A DNA stretch of 64,000 nt, taken from positions 1,240,001 through 1,304,000 of the forward strand of contig CADCXC010000003.1 in the NCBI GenBank assembly GCA_902806595.1. Reading direction: 5' to 3'. Position numbers and translations under genes: made by a program. This document shows, one piece after another, positions 1 to 11,812 of the stretch (position 1 is its first letter; each line of letters begins with the position of its first letter). Source of the stretch: Pyrenopolyporus hunteri. Lineage: Eukaryota; Ascomycota; Sordariomycetes; Xylariales; Hypoxylaceae. The notes below the pieces were generated by a model. That model was given only the letters and a program-made list of their open reading frames with translations, had not been told where the DNA came from and made no database searches.

Positions 1-1586
1 ATGACGTTCTTGGTGCACCCCTATTATCGCGGACGACGAGGTTACGGATCCCCTCCTCTGGGTGTGCGGACTGGGTTGATGGCACAGGCCCTGACCCCTA
101 TCATCGTCGCACTTGCCGGCAAGGTCAACTTCATCACGATGCTCACTGGCATTAGTCATGAGAAGCTGAACGTTTTCCACCGTTGGGCGTCGTATATGTG
201 CTTGTTCCTGAGCATTGTTCATACCGTACCCTTCATCGTCCAACCTCTGCGAGACGGTGGGCCCGCTGCTCTCCACGCACAGTATTATCGGCCCGGCGGT
301 CTTGAGGTATGCGATCTACTTCTCCTTTGACTCGCCGAATATACCTAGTTCCTCCATTAACACGTCGGCCCTGGGTAGTATAGCGGAACTCCACCATTGG
401 GTATACTGGTAGGCATCGTAGTGCTGTCTATCCCGTGGATTCGCAACCGATTTTACAATTTCTTCTACCGACTCCACATCCCCATGTACATTGTCTACCT
501 TGGCCTTCTCTTCTGGCACTCAGAAGGAGAGGGGGACGCATGGGCGTACCTATACGCGACACTTGCGATCTGGCTCGCATCTTGCATAGTGCGCTTCTTC
601 TATAAGTGGCAGACATTTAGCATCTTTCGGCGATGGTTCCAAGGTTTCCCCGCTCAGCTCGAAGAACTCCCAGGCGGCATGACGAAGGTGACGGTCCTCG
701 CGCCATTGGACTTCCAATGGAAACCCGGGCAACATTGCTGGCTGCGCGTGCCTCACCTATCCATCCTACAGAACCACCCGTTCACGATCGCAAACCTACC
801 TAAGAGTCCAGCGCCAGGAGTCAAGCGAGATTCAGACAAGCAAGACATGATCTTTTATGTCCGGGCGCATCATGGCTTGACCCTCGACTTACTCAAGTCT
901 GTCGCGAACCATGACGTCGCGGAAGGTCAAGGTCGATCCGTCTCTGTCCATATTGATGGACCCTACGGCGGGCTGGTAGAAGACGTCCCCGCACTATACG
1001 AGTCACTAGTTTTCGTCGCAGGTGGTAGCGGTATATCTGCTTGCCTTCCGTGGATCCAGCACGCGACTAGGCGTATCGCCGAGGGGACTGCGGTTACGAA
1101 GAGTATCCGCCTAGTCTGGATGGTCAGATACGCCAGCCAGATTCAATGGATAACGAATGAACTGGAGCCGCTTATAAATGCTCACCCAGACCTGATACAG
1201 GTAGACTTCTTCGTGACAGACTCGAGCTCGCCGGCGTTGTCGAGCACGGAATCCGATAAGAACTCGGAAAGCGGGGCTCCAGCGAGCAAACCGGGCGAGA
1301 AGAGTACGACGACGGTCAGCCCGAAGCTGGGACAAGTCCACTCCCAACGTCCATACTTGCCTACTCTGCTTCCCAGCCTCATCACGGCGCGACGAACCTT
1401 TATTCTCGGTGAGTCTCGTATAGAAACGGGCGAGTTTAAAAGTACGAAACTGCTAACTCGACATTAGGTTGTGGGCCGGAAAGTCTGCGAACCGACCTAG
1501 CAAACGCAGTATCGAGTTCTCAAAAGAAGGTCCTGACTGGCGATGCCGATATTATTACGTTGCACACCGAGTCTTTCGGGTGGTGA
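1..1586 (+). CDS. Ferric reductase (FRE/NOX-like), 5' partial
   Basis: Plasma-membrane flavocytochrome that would pass electrons from NADPH through FAD and haem to extracellular ferric iron or copper. Exons 1-306, 379-1408 and 1468-1586, with introns 307-378 and 1409-1467 (both GT-AG); 484 residues are visible. Two His pairs each 14 residues apart (HRW...IVH, and RLHIP...FWH) fit the bis-haem ligands of the ferric reductase transmembrane domain. The FAD site HPFTIANLP, the NADPH motifs GPYGG and AGGSGIS, and the C-terminal ILGCGPESL follow in family order. A low-complexity Ser/Glu stretch near residues 370-395 interrupts the NAD-binding domain. The first ATG at base 1 is unlikely to be the true start because the usual N-terminal membrane part is missing; the gene runs off the left edge. 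Family assignment is firm, substrate is not. Confidence 0.9.
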
Positions 1587-2460
1587 GGTAGGACGTGAAC
1601 GGCGTTTAAATTGCTCTATGTCGAGGACGATGTTGAAGGATACTGTGATATAGTAGCAACGGAAGACCACTATGTATATAGAACAGGTTAAATAATTATT
1701 CCCACGGCTATCCCCGTAGTCAGTGAACCGTAGTATTTACCCTACCTAGCTTCCTTGGTGGTAGGTGTTAATGAAAAGGGGTATAAGGGGGAACGGCTCG
1801 TACACCCATGTACCGTACCTACCTGGGTACATCCATAGACTTTACCTGTCAACACACGAACCAATGAGAGGCCCCAGGTTGTCTCGTTAGGGCAAGCCAC
1901 CTGAAGCTAGGTACCCCGCAATGGGTCAACCCGCAGCGGGAATGGGACCCTTCGAGAACGCCTAGGCCTGCTCGGGCTAGGTGCAAGGACGCTGTCTAGG
2001 TAGGTACCACCGGCTGGGTACAAGTACCTATCGAGCGGTACGGGTGTACCTCGGCTCCGTCATCGGGAGCTAAGCCTAACACGAGGTCGAAAAATTCTAA
2101 TTCAGTCAGCACCGAGTTTTCGAAACTCCGGACTCATCGAGTCTACAGTCGTCTCCTGTATTTATTTTGTGGGAAACTTACCTAGGTAGTGGAAAATACG
2201 CGGATTATTGGGATATTCCCGGGCAGCCTACCTTTCCTTTCTGTTTTCCCCTTTCCACTTACCTAATTGAGGCCTCAAGACCTCTATTTCGACCACCCCT
2301 TTCCCGATTGGAGGGGTTGAATCCTCAGGGACCCCGTAGTGGACATTCATCAACAAGGATTCGCTGATCGTTCATTATTCGTTCGTCTCTAGCACCGGCC
2401 CCTTAAACCACATCTGGACTTACGTACGTACGTCCATCCATTCCCCCAGACGAAGTAAAC
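1587..2460. other. Intergenic spacer, FRE to THR1
   Basis: No supported gene. It contains several copies of the TAGGTACC/CCTAGGTA-type motif (about 1800-2050). The last 40 bases before the THR1 ATG hold a short ACGT repeat and a C-rich stretch, which is presumably leader. Confidence 0.6.
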
Positions 2461-3724
2461 ATGGAGTCATTTACCATTCGAACGCCGTGCTCTTCGGCGA
2501 ATATCGGGCCGGGTTTCGACGTCATCGGCCTCGCGCTGTCCATCTATCTCGAGTTACGAGTAACCATTGATCGCACCAAGACTTCTTCACAGGAGCCGCT
2601 GAACTGCCGCGTCACGTACGAGGGGCAGGGTGAGGGTTCTGACGATGTGCCGCTAGATCCGGCTGCCAATCTCATTACCCGTGTTGCACTTTATGTGTTG
2701 CGGTGTCACGATCAACGCGCGTTTCCGGTCGAGACCCATGTGCACATCGTCAACCCCATCCCGCTAGGTCGCGGCCTCGGTTCTTCAGGCGCCGCTGTTG
2801 TCGCTGGCGTCATGCTGGGCAAGGAGGTTGGAGGCCTGCACCATTTGGACGATGACAGGCTTTTTGACTTCTGTCTCATGATTGGTACCGTCACCTCTTC
2901 TCATTATTTTCCACAAGAGTCCCATATAAGCTCTTACTTGCTTATATAGCCTGCTCCAAATGTGATCAATCGGTCTGGAACCTGGGAAGCTAACACCTCT
3001 CGCCTCTTCTTAGAGCGCCATCCTGACAATGTGGGTGCTGCTCTCTTTGGTGGGTTCGTGGGAACGTACCTAAAGCCGTTGACGCCCGAGGACGTCGCGC
3101 GCGTCGAAATCCCGCTCAGCGAAGTGCTCCCCGCGCCGGCAGGAGGTCTCGATACGGGCGAGCGGCCACCAGAGCCGCCGCACGGAATCGGCCACCACAT
3201 CAAATTCCCCTGGGCCAAAGAGATCAAGGCTGTTGCCATCGTTCCTAACTTCCAGGTGCCCACCGCGAAGGCGCGTGAGGTACTCCCGAAAGAGTACCCC
3301 CGACAGGATGTCGTAAGTGATGCATTCCTGTGTCCCGAATTCCTTAGGGTATATATTAAGCGTATTTCAGACCTTCAACCTACAACGAATAGCACTGCTA
3401 CCCGTGGCGCTAGGGCAGTCGCCCCCAGATCCAGATCTCATCTACCTTGCCATGCAGGACAAGCTACACCAGCAATATCGTCAGACATTGATCCCAGGCC
3501 TAGGCGAAATCGTCGAGTCTATGTCACCTAGCTCACAGGAGGGTTTGCTAGGCGTTTGCCTATCGGGCGCTGGTCCGACGATCTTGGCGCTAGCCACAAC
3601 CAACTTCGAGCAAATTGCTGAGCGCATTATGAACAGGTTCAGGCAGGAAAATATCGACTGCCAGTGGCTCATACTAGAACCTGCTGAGGGCACGAAGGTG
3701 ATCCGATCGTCGGGGGGAAGTTAA
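2461..3724 (+). CDS. THR1: Homoserine kinase
   Basis: Cytosolic GHMP-family kinase that phosphorylates L-homoserine with ATP, the step before threonine synthase. Exons 2461-2884, 3014-3312 and 3371-3724 give 358 residues, matching the roughly 357 of the yeast enzyme. The N-terminal segment TPCSSANIGPGFDVIGLAL and the ATP-binding PLGRGLGSSGAAVVAG (residues about 101-116) are intact. ERHPDNVGAALFGG is restored exactly across intron 1 (2885-3013). The C-terminal GHMP motif GVCLSGAGPTILAL is near residue 305. Intron 2 (3313-3370) starts GTAAGT and ends TTTCAG. Reading through either intron gives a stop, so the spliced form is required. Context gives no pathway cluster; threonine genes are usually scattered in fungi. 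Confidence 0.95.
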
Positions 3725-5118
3725 TAAAAGTAACAAGCTTGCTCTAAGTTGATACCCACTCAATACGCGTTATAGTCGTATAGAAAACAACCCATACATA
3801 GATATTGGCTTCGGATTGCGGAATATCAGTCGGATTAAGGTTATATGAAACGCAAGATTGGCGACAGGCCGATAGATCCTTGGAATTTTGGATAGACATG
3901 AGGGGCTAAAAATATGCGATATTTTACTGTATGACTGTGAACACCTTCGTTCTAGATTCTCAAGCATTAGAAAAAGCTTTCGCAGATGACCCCGCCCATA
4001 GCGTAAGGTTGAGTAAGGGAATAGTGAGCAAAATTTCACAAACTCTCCCATTCGTATATAGATAGCTCGAGTACGCTCATCGCCCGTGCGGTATTGTATG
4101 GAAATCCGAGGTGTAAACTTTGGTCTTATATCCGATTTCTATTTGAACATCATGCGGATCGGGCTTAAGGTGGTATGACGCACGCCTCGCCGCGCCTTCT
4201 CACTGAATCTCGCGTAGGGCTTCGTTACGTAGGGACTACATAAGGTATGTAGATGGGAATTTTGCTCGCTTATGCATTAGCATGTGATAACAGTTCGATT
4301 GTGCTTGATGTGCCGGCGTAGCAGCGAATCACGAAATCCATGCTGGTATGCGAGTACGAAGGAGCATAACAGATGCGGGGCCCGGGAATAGTGGGCATAC
4401 AAGGGGCGAACGAACGCAATTCAGGGTTCGTGTTTCTGCAGAAAATAGTGATCAGCCCTCGGATGTGACTATTCCGGTAGTCAACTCGTTGGCGTCGTTC
4501 TCGGCTCGCTGGACCAGGTACTATGTAACTCCAGGCGGACTTTGATTATTCACGTACCTTAGGGACTTAACCAAGATTGTTCCTATGTTGCGACGATCAG
4601 ATCTGCTAACCCCAGGGCCGCACGGGTAGTTCCTAGATTGCTATATTGCCTAATGGGTATAAACCACCCCTATCGTGGATATTCCCTCGTGGAAGATGGG
4701 CCCTTTCTTGGGCTTCGCGGACACCCACATATGCATGGGGCCATGTATGGAACGTGGCTATCGTATTCGGACTTCGTCCATGGTTGATGCCCCGTAGGCG
4801 AGGTCGCAAGACTACCCGTTCGCCCGTATGTAGGTACTACGCATACCTTAGTTCAACTTCGTAGCTACCCTGGGGTTAAGTTTTGCGTTTTATTCCCTAG
4901 TTCTAGGTCTCCCAGACCCTTGACCTATGGAATGTGCTTGCTTAAGGAAGCCGGCAGGAACAAGAGGTAAAGTAGTAGATAAATGTCGGGCGCGTCCCTA
5001 CGTCCGTTGTGGAATCTCAGTCATCGCACGGTGGCCCTTGTCTGTATTCGCGTCGCTCGTCCACCCTCGGTAAACCCTATACCTAAACTGATAGCCCGGC
5101 GAATACGAAGACTCCAAC
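3725..5118. other. Intergenic spacer, THR1 to FAD oxidase
   Basis: About 1.4 kb with only short ORFs under 95 codons that match nothing I recognise. I see no RNA gene or repeat beyond scattered TACGTA/TAGGTA words. Confidence 0.5.
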
Positions 5119-6692
5119 ATGGCGCACTTGGCTCTGAAGGGCGCGGTTTTCTGGGCTGCTACTCTTGCAGCGTCAGTCATAGCCCAGGATACATGCCAAG
5201 TGGTCCAGGACCAAACCTCAATCAAAATACTGCAGGCGTCAACGCTGGACTATAGCAAGGAGCAAAATCAATACTGGTCCACGTACGCAGGCGACCTTAA
5301 ACCAACATGCATTCTCGAGCCAGAAACACCCGAGGAGGTCGCTGCTATCGTATCGATCCTCCGCAAGAACAATGAGACCTTCGCTATTAAGTCGGGAGGA
5401 CACAATCCTAACAACTACTTCGCTAGCGTCCAAGGGGGGCCGTTGATCTCGACTAAAAACCTTAACGAGATCATTTTCGACGCAGACACCGAGACAGTAA
5501 GGGTTGGTCCGGGTAATAGATGGGATGAGGTCGGTGAGCAACTTGATGCCACAGGCTATACTGTCGTCGGCGGCCGAATCGGGAATGTAGGGGTTGGAGG
5601 CTACCTATTAGGGAGTAAGAGGACATAGAGCTCCCTTCTGCTTTTTATCGTGATCCAACAGCTGACATGAAGATAGATGGGTTAAGTTTTATGAGCACCG
5701 AGTATGGCTGGGGTGCCAACTCTATCCTTGAGTACACGGTAGTGTTAGCAAATGCGTCGATCGTCACAGTCAGCAAAACCAGCCACCCAGCTCTTTGGAT
5801 AGCTCTCAAGGGAGGCGGTAATAGCTTTGGCATTGTGACGTCGTATCTCCTTCAAGCGTACCCGCAAGGTGATATATGGGGTGGCAATCTCGAATTCGAC
5901 GCGACGCCCGAGACTACCGCCGCCCTTCTAGACGCCGTTCGCGACTTCACCGAGAACTATTCTGACGGGAAAGCCGGGATAATCATGACGGCCGAACGGA
6001 CGCTGAGTACCCTAGTCGATATTTGGATCATGTTTCTGTATTATAACGGACCTGAGCCACCAAAAGGAGTGTTCGACAAGTTCCTGAATATCGGACCCAC
6101 GATCAACACCTGCAAAACACAGAGATATTCCAAGCTCCTCGGCGGAAATAACTGGGCGGTCCTGAAGGGTAGTGTCTATACCATCGGGACAGAAACCATC
6201 CCCTTACCCAATAAGGAGGACGGCCCGGAAATCATGCAGGCCATCTATGACCACTGGGTAAAGGTCAGCGACACAGCCAAAGCCGTACCTGGGTTGATCG
6301 CCAGCATCGCCTTCCAGCCGTTGCCAAAGAGGATCGCAACAATCGCCCAGGCCAAGGGTGGTGATCTGCTGGATATAGACGACGATATCGACCGCATCGT
6401 CGTTGAGCTAGACTACAGCTTCTATTATAAGTCGGACTTCGATCAGATCGACCTAACGATGCGCGCCACGTACGGCGGTATACAGGACCTCGTCAAGGGG
6501 TACCAGCAGGGCGGCCTACTCCCTTCGGACGTTTACCTGCCACTCTTCATGAATGACTGTTTCTATCCACAAGATTACTTTGGCAGGTTGAATCCCGAGA
6601 ATCTGCAGCTAGTTCAGGGAGTCCAATCTGAGGTCGACCCAGATGGTTTCTGGACGAAGAGGACCGGCGGATTCAAGATACCGTCTAAATAA
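5119..6692 (+). CDS. Secreted FAD-linked oxidase (BBE-like, PCMH fold)
   Basis: Exons 5119-5614 and 5677-6692, with a 62-nt intron (5615-5676, GTAAGA...GATAG) that has a GCTGAC branch site; 503 residues. The N-terminus is a typical signal peptide (hydrophobic to about residue 22, cleavage near IAQ-D). The FAD-binding PCMH domain begins near residue 60. The covalent-FAD His is in SGGH (His95), and the GGRIGNVGVGGYLLG loop (151-165) follows. In bicovalent family members a Cys stands near the I154 position, so this one looks monocovalent. The GWGANS...VVLAN and KGGGNSFGIVTSY segments fit fungal oligosaccharide or secondary-metabolite oxidases. The substrate cannot be told: sugars, phenolics and alkaloid-like substrates all occur in the family. 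No neighbouring biosynthetic genes are seen. Confidence 0.9.
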
Positions 6693-7253
6693 TAAGTTTA
6701 ATTTACCATGAGTAGGTCCCTAGGTATAATGCTGAGTCTCGATAAATGAAGCAATAATTGACACAGACTCCATGGACATTATTCATAACAGCAATAAAGA
6801 AGCGATTGTTGTTTCTGGATGGATAAGTGAAGTACTTTATGTCTCGCAGAGGAGTTATAGGTATTGTAGCACCGGGGATTGTAGGCGTTATGTATTTCAC
6901 TCGAGACCCCAACGCAGCTGCTAGGACCGGGCTAGACTCAATAAAGATTAGTGAGGGGCCGATTCCTCAGCAAGCCACCGATCCACTAACCCACCTGCCT
7001 GCGCCATAATACATAGCACGCCGTACCTGCTTAGACCAGCCTAACCAAGCCTACCAAGAGCCTTATTATTACCTGTGTGATAACGGACACTTCGCCAAAA
7101 TATCCCATCTACAAACCACCTATTTCATGCTACAGCTCGCAATTGCATAGTGGCATATAAGGCGGCCTATGCTATCGCGCCGTCCTTTTTCATATTTTCC
7201 TTTACTTCCTCCACATTTGAATATCCACTGAATGAATTAGGACAAGCAACACT
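6693..7253. other. Intergenic spacer, upstream of SCY1-like gene
   Basis: No gene seen. Bases 7140-7250 look like a promoter and leader: pyrimidine-rich TTTTTC/TTCC tracts run up to the ATG at 7254. Confidence 0.5.
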
Positions 7254-9614
7254 ATGGATTTTCTAAAATCAGCGGTCGCATCCGCCATCTCCCAGGGGCC
7301 ACCTTTCCCCTATACCTTCGGCGACAAGGTCGACATAGACGCATCGATCTGGACCCTCTATAATGGAACGAGACGATCAGACGGATCCAATTGCAGCATA
7401 TTCTCCTTCGATGTGACGGCGAATAAGGCGCGTCTGCCTCTCGCGAAAAATGCCGTCAAGAAACTACGCACGATGCGACACCCGGGCGTCATCAAAGTCC
7501 TAGACACCGTCGAAACCGACACCTATATATACATCGCGACTGAGCGCGTAGTGCCCCTGAGATGGCACGTCAAGAGGAAGAGTTTGAGCCCTGAGACGAT
7601 CAAATGGGGCCTGTATAGCATTGCGCGCACCGTCAAATTTATCAACGACGAGGGCTCGTCAGTCCACGGCAGCTTGCGCGTCGCGTCGATATATACATCT
7701 GAAAGCGGCGAATGGAAACTGGGAGGCTTCGAGGTTTTGAGCAATGTCAAGGACGACGACGCAGTGATATATACTTACGGAAGTTTAGTGCCAGACTCGG
7801 CGCGGTACACGCCGCCAGAGCTTGCGCGGTCGGGTTGGGACGCGCTCAAGAAAAGCCCGCACTCTGCTGTCGACGCCTACAATTTTGGAACTACCATATT
7901 CGAGGTTTTCAATGGGGATTTCCTGGGCGCAGACCAAGCAGGGCAGACAAAGGGTATTCCTCCTAGCATGCACGCCGGCTACAAGAGGCTTGTCAACGCG
8001 AATCCCAAGGCCAGGATCACGGTGGGAGCTTTCTTAGAGCAGGGGCGTCGGTCTGGTGGCTTCTTTGACTCTTCCCTGATAAAACTAACCGAAGGAATCG
8101 ATAATCTTGGCGTCAAGACCGAAACCGAGAGGGAACAGTTTCTAGAAGACCTTGACCAGCTCACCGATGATTTCCCCGAAGATTTCTTCAAGATGAAAGT
8201 ATTACCCGAACTATTGAAATCGGTCGAATTCGGAGGCGGCGGCCCCAAGGCGTTTGGTGTGGTGATGAAGATTTCTACGAAGCTGTCAAACGAAGATTTT
8301 GATGCGCGAGTCCAGCCGGTTGTTATCAGACTATTTGGAAATCCCGACAGAGCAATACGAGTATGTCTCTTGGATAACCTGCCGCTCATGATTGATAGGC
8401 TCCCCCAAAAGGTGGTCAACGACAAGATTTTCCCGAATATGGTATCCGGTTTCTCAGACGTAGCGCCTGTTGTACGGGAGCAGACCCTGAAATCAGTTCT
8501 CGTCATCATTAACAAGCTGTCTGACCGTACAATTAATGGGGAATTGTTGAAATACCTAGCCAAGACAGCGAACGATGAGCAACCCGGCATTAGGACAAAC
8601 ACGACTATTTGTCTGGGAAAGATCGCTAAGAATCTCGGGACATCATCTAGGGCTAAAGTATTATTAGCCGCATTTACTCGATCTCTTCGGGATCCCTTTG
8701 TACACGCGCGAAATGCCGCGCTTATGGCTCTCGCCGCCACTAGCGAATTTTTCACTGAAGAGGATTGCGCGACCCGGATCCTGCCGGTCATTTGCCCGGC
8801 CTTGATCGATAAGGAGAAACTGATCCGGGACCAGGCAAATAAGACCATGGAAGTTTACCTTCAGAGGGTCCGCAAAGCTGCGGCGAGCATGCCCGACACA
8901 GTCCAACCACCGCCGCATACAACAGAAGGCGCCGGTCCCCGGATGAGTACGCCACAGCCCAGCGAAGCATCTTCATGGGCCGGATGGGCCATCTCATCCT
9001 TTACCAACAAAATATCTGCTGCATCAGGCGAAATGCAAACATCAACGAATAACGGTACCGCCACGCCAGCTGGCCCTAGAGCGGTCTCGCCTTCTCCCAG
9101 CCTCGACCCCGCAAGGCGCGTTACATCAACATCCTCAGCTTCCGCACTACATCGTCAAGCAGTCAAATCTCCATCGCCCGCGCCCTTATCGAGAAACTCG
9201 TCCACGTCCGCAGCCGAGGCGTACTTCAAGGACCCCGACCCTGCGGATGACGATGGCGATGCGTGGGGTGACATGGGGGATATGGACGACGACGGCAACG
9301 CCTTCTTCGACGCTTCCAACGAGCCTCCTAAGCCCGCCAAGAAGCAGCCTGCGGTTACGTCGCAACCCTTCGACGACGGCTCCGAACCGGACTTCGCGGG
9401 GTGGCTGGCCGCGCAGGCGCAGAAAAAGGGCCCCGGCGCCGGTGGCAAGCCCCTTCCCAAAGGTCTAACTAAGGCAAACGGCAAAACGTCCTCAACTACT
9501 ACAGCTAAGAAGCCTCTCCCAACTAAGACCGCGGCGAAGCCGGTCGTGGCAAAGAAGATCGACACAAAGCCCAAGGAGACGGACGACGACGACGGATGGG
9601 GCGACGGTTGGTAG
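7254..9614 (+). CDS. SCY1-like pseudokinase with HEAT repeats (CEX1/SCYL1 family)
   Basis: Single-exon 786-residue protein. Residues about 15-275 form a kinase-like domain without catalytic signatures: VHGSL stands where HRD is expected and GGFE where DFG is expected, so it is a pseudokinase. An alpha-helical HEAT-type region follows (about 340-560; FGNPDRAIRVCLLDNLP, FSDVAPVVREQTLKS and DPFVHARNAALMAL are repeat units). The C-terminal 230 residues are Ser/Pro/Ala-rich and end in an acidic, Trp-containing tail (DDDDGWGDGW). Domain order and the opening MDFLKSAVASAIS match yeast Cex1 and animal SCYL1, which act in nuclear tRNA export and in COPI/Golgi traffic. That role is inferred from the family. 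It is convergent with LST8, with an 862-base spacer. Confidence 0.9.
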   Translation: MDFLKSAVASAISQGPPFPYTFGDKVDIDASIWTLYNGTRRSDGSNCSIFSFDVTANKARLPLAKNAVKKLRTMRHPGVIKVLDTVETDTYIYIATERVVPLRWHVKRKSLSPETIKWGLYSIARTVKFINDEGSSVHGSLRVASIYTSESGEWKLGGFEVLSNVKDDDAVIYTYGSLVPDSARYTPPELARSGWDALKKSPHSAVDAYNFGTTIFEVFNGDFLGADQAGQTKGIPPSMHAGYKRLVNANPKARITVGAFLEQGRRSGGFFDSSLIKLTEGIDNLGVKTETEREQFLEDLDQLTDDFPEDFFKMKVLPELLKSVEFGGGGPKAFGVVMKISTKLSNEDFDARVQPVVIRLFGNPDRAIRVCLLDNLPLMIDRLPQKVVNDKIFPNMVSGFSDVAPVVREQTLKSVLVIINKLSDRTINGELLKYLAKTANDEQPGIRTNTTICLGKIAKNLGTSSRAKVLLAAFTRSLRDPFVHARNAALMALAATSEFFTEEDCATRILPVICPALIDKEKLIRDQANKTMEVYLQRVRKAAASMPDTVQPPPHTTEGAGPRMSTPQPSEASSWAGWAISSFTNKISAASGEMQTSTNNGTATPAGPRAVSPSPSLDPARRVTSTSSASALHRQAVKSPSPAPLSRNSSTSAAEAYFKDPDPADDDGDAWGDMGDMDDDGNAFFDASNEPPKPAKKQPAVTSQPFDDGSEPDFAGWLAAQAQKKGPGAGGKPLPKGLTKANGKTSSTTTAKKPLPTKTAAKPVVAKKIDTKPKETDDDDGWGDGW

Positions 9615-10476
9615 TGATCTGCGAAGGTATAGATGGATAGAGGAGGTGTTCGATTCAGATGGAAATGATTGGGGCATCATCGCAAGGCGTTTCGGTGTTA
9701 TAGAGTAAGAGACTCGAATTCGAGGGTCCGAGGATCGGACTGTCTTTGGTATACCTGTCGGTAAGGGCGTTATTGCCACTTGATCTAGCGGCGGCGGTAG
9801 CTGGATAGGTAGTTGTGATAATAGAATCATGAGAAGTACTGTGTAAGAGGCAGACCGATACCCCTAGGTATTCCTATAGCCTCGGGTTATCATGAGTACC
9901 TAATCCAAAAACCGTACGTCTACTAGACTTCCAGCAACACTAAACGTAATAATTTAGCAGGAGTCCACCACGAGCTTTCCAAGTCATAATTATCAATCTC
10001 TTAAATCAAGACCATCCCTCGTCTTCCCTGGAAATTTTCCCGGCGCATGAGGCCAGAGCATAGCTTCGTCTCATCAAACACTCAAGTCTTTAAAGCGCTG
10101 CATGGCGTACAAGCGGCGCCATCGTAAACAAACGGTGAAAAAAAAGAAACAATTCCATAAGTAAGCCGTAAAACCGCTGCCTAACACCTCGGCGCCCTAT
10201 CATATATACAAAGCATACTCGCTATAGCGCAATATTTCGGCCAGGAAAGGCCGTCCTCTGCCGACCTATCTCAGCTCAGATACCGCAACCCCTGCTCCTC
10301 ACCTCCTCCTTCCTACTAGTATAATCTCTCCGTCTGTCGTTTAACCTCTGTTAACTGCATAAACAGACAAACAGAGTCATGCTTCATCCTTCGCTTCGTC
10401 TTCAACCTCGCTTCCCCTTCCTTCTCTGCTGCGGGAACAGACAGCCAACGGACCAACCGACTTACAGACCGAACGG
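9615..10476. other. Convergent 3' spacer, SCY1-like and LST8
   Basis: Holds the 3' ends of two convergent genes. A-rich runs near 10138-10150 may be polyadenylation-type sequence. No further gene is supported. Confidence 0.5.
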
Positions 10477-11812
10477 TTACCTAGCCTCGGAATAGTCGTT
10501 CAGAGCAACGCAGACGGCGCCGCGGTGGTGGCCGTTATACTGGCGAATAACCTGCTGGCTATGCAGCTCCCACAGACGGGCGTAGTGGTCCGAGCACGCC
10601 GTGACCAAGTACGCCGAGTCGGCGCTGAACGCGCAGTCCCAGACCCAGCGCTGGTGGCCGGTAAGCGTGGCCTCCAGGGGATACGGCCTAGGCTCGGACC
10701 CGGGACCCCCGACCGCGCCACCGTTATTACTGCTAGCGCCGTCGATGCTGTTAGGCTTATCGATCCCGTTAATGCCGTTAGCGCCGGGCATGTTGGCGGA
10801 GGTGGTGGACAGCGAGGACGAGGACGACTCTTCGGACGGCGTGCCCGTCACGTTGGTGACTTCCCAGATCTTGGCCGTGTGGTCGGCCGAGCAGGTCGCG
10901 AGCTTCTTGACGTCGGGGGAGAGCAGGATGCGCGTGATGTAGTCCTTGTGCGCGGAGAAGTGCGTTACGGGGAGGAGGTTGGTGTGCTCGTAGTCTTGGA
11001 CTAACTGCCAGACGAAGACGTTGCCCTAGATGGGTGGATAGATGGTGTCAGTATGGTAGCGACTAGCAATGGCCATGGCCACAACTATGTACAAGTTTTT
11101 GCGAGAGGGAAGAAAGAAAATGCGTACAGCGTTGTTGGCAGCACAGAGTAACGATCCATCACTAGCGACCGTTACGCTAGACACCGACACATTTTCCTCG
11201 GGAATAAGCTGGTGTGAGCAGTTATTCTCGGCAAGATCCCAGACCCTGACACTACCACTCCGGTCGCAGCTTATAATCTCGCCTTGGTTAGGATGGATGA
11301 CGACGTCGTTGACCGCGGAGCCGTGGCTGTAGCTGCGCTGGATGGTGCCGGAGCGCGTCTCCCAGATTTTGACGCTACCGTCCTCAGAGCTCGTCACCAT
11401 CCATTTCCCCTCGCAATGGAAAGCGACGCCGGTGACGTTGCCAGTATGGCCCTCGAAGGTGAGTAGCGGGTTCGGGTTCGTAGACTTAATATCGTAGAGC
11501 TTGACGGTATGGTGGCCCGCGGCGGCCAGGAATCGCTTGTCGGGCGAGATGCAAAGCCGGTTCACCTGCGAGTCTGGGTGCTGGATCGTGCGGGAACATA
11601 TTCCCGACAGCGCCTCCCAGAACCTTTAAAACATGCCAAGGGGCCTAGTTAGTTGATTATACTACGGCTGGGGATCGAGTTCGGTAATTGGGCCACAGGT
11701 GCATACCTAATCGTATGGTCGTAACCAGCTGTTTTGACCGACGGGTGAGCTGCAGAGCATTGACAATGGGAGATGGAGCGTGTAGCCTACCGGTACAAAG
11801 AATTACAGACAT
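10477..11812 (-). CDS. LST8: Target of rapamycin complex subunit LST8 (WD40)
   Basis: WD40 beta-propeller that binds the TOR kinase domain in TORC1 and TORC2. Four exons on the minus strand: 11812-11791, 11728-11707, 11623-11128 and 11025-10477, giving 362 residues. The first two exons are 22 nt each and rebuild MSVILCT-AGYDHTIR, the conserved LST8 start, joining FWEALSGICSRTIQHPDS. Later blades carry SSEDGSVKIWE, DRSGSVRVWDL and SADHTAKIWEV. Between that blade and the last (HQRWVWDCAFSADSAYL) lies a 50-60 residue Ser/Asn/Gly-rich insert that makes the protein longer than the usual 310-320. The final segment ends CVALNDYSEAR. All introns are GT-AG. Identity is strong. Confidence 0.95.

Noticed and set aside
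7979..8848. 289-codon minus-strand frame
   Set aside because: Antisense shadow of the SCY1-like gene, without motifs; the plus frame is continuous and conserved.
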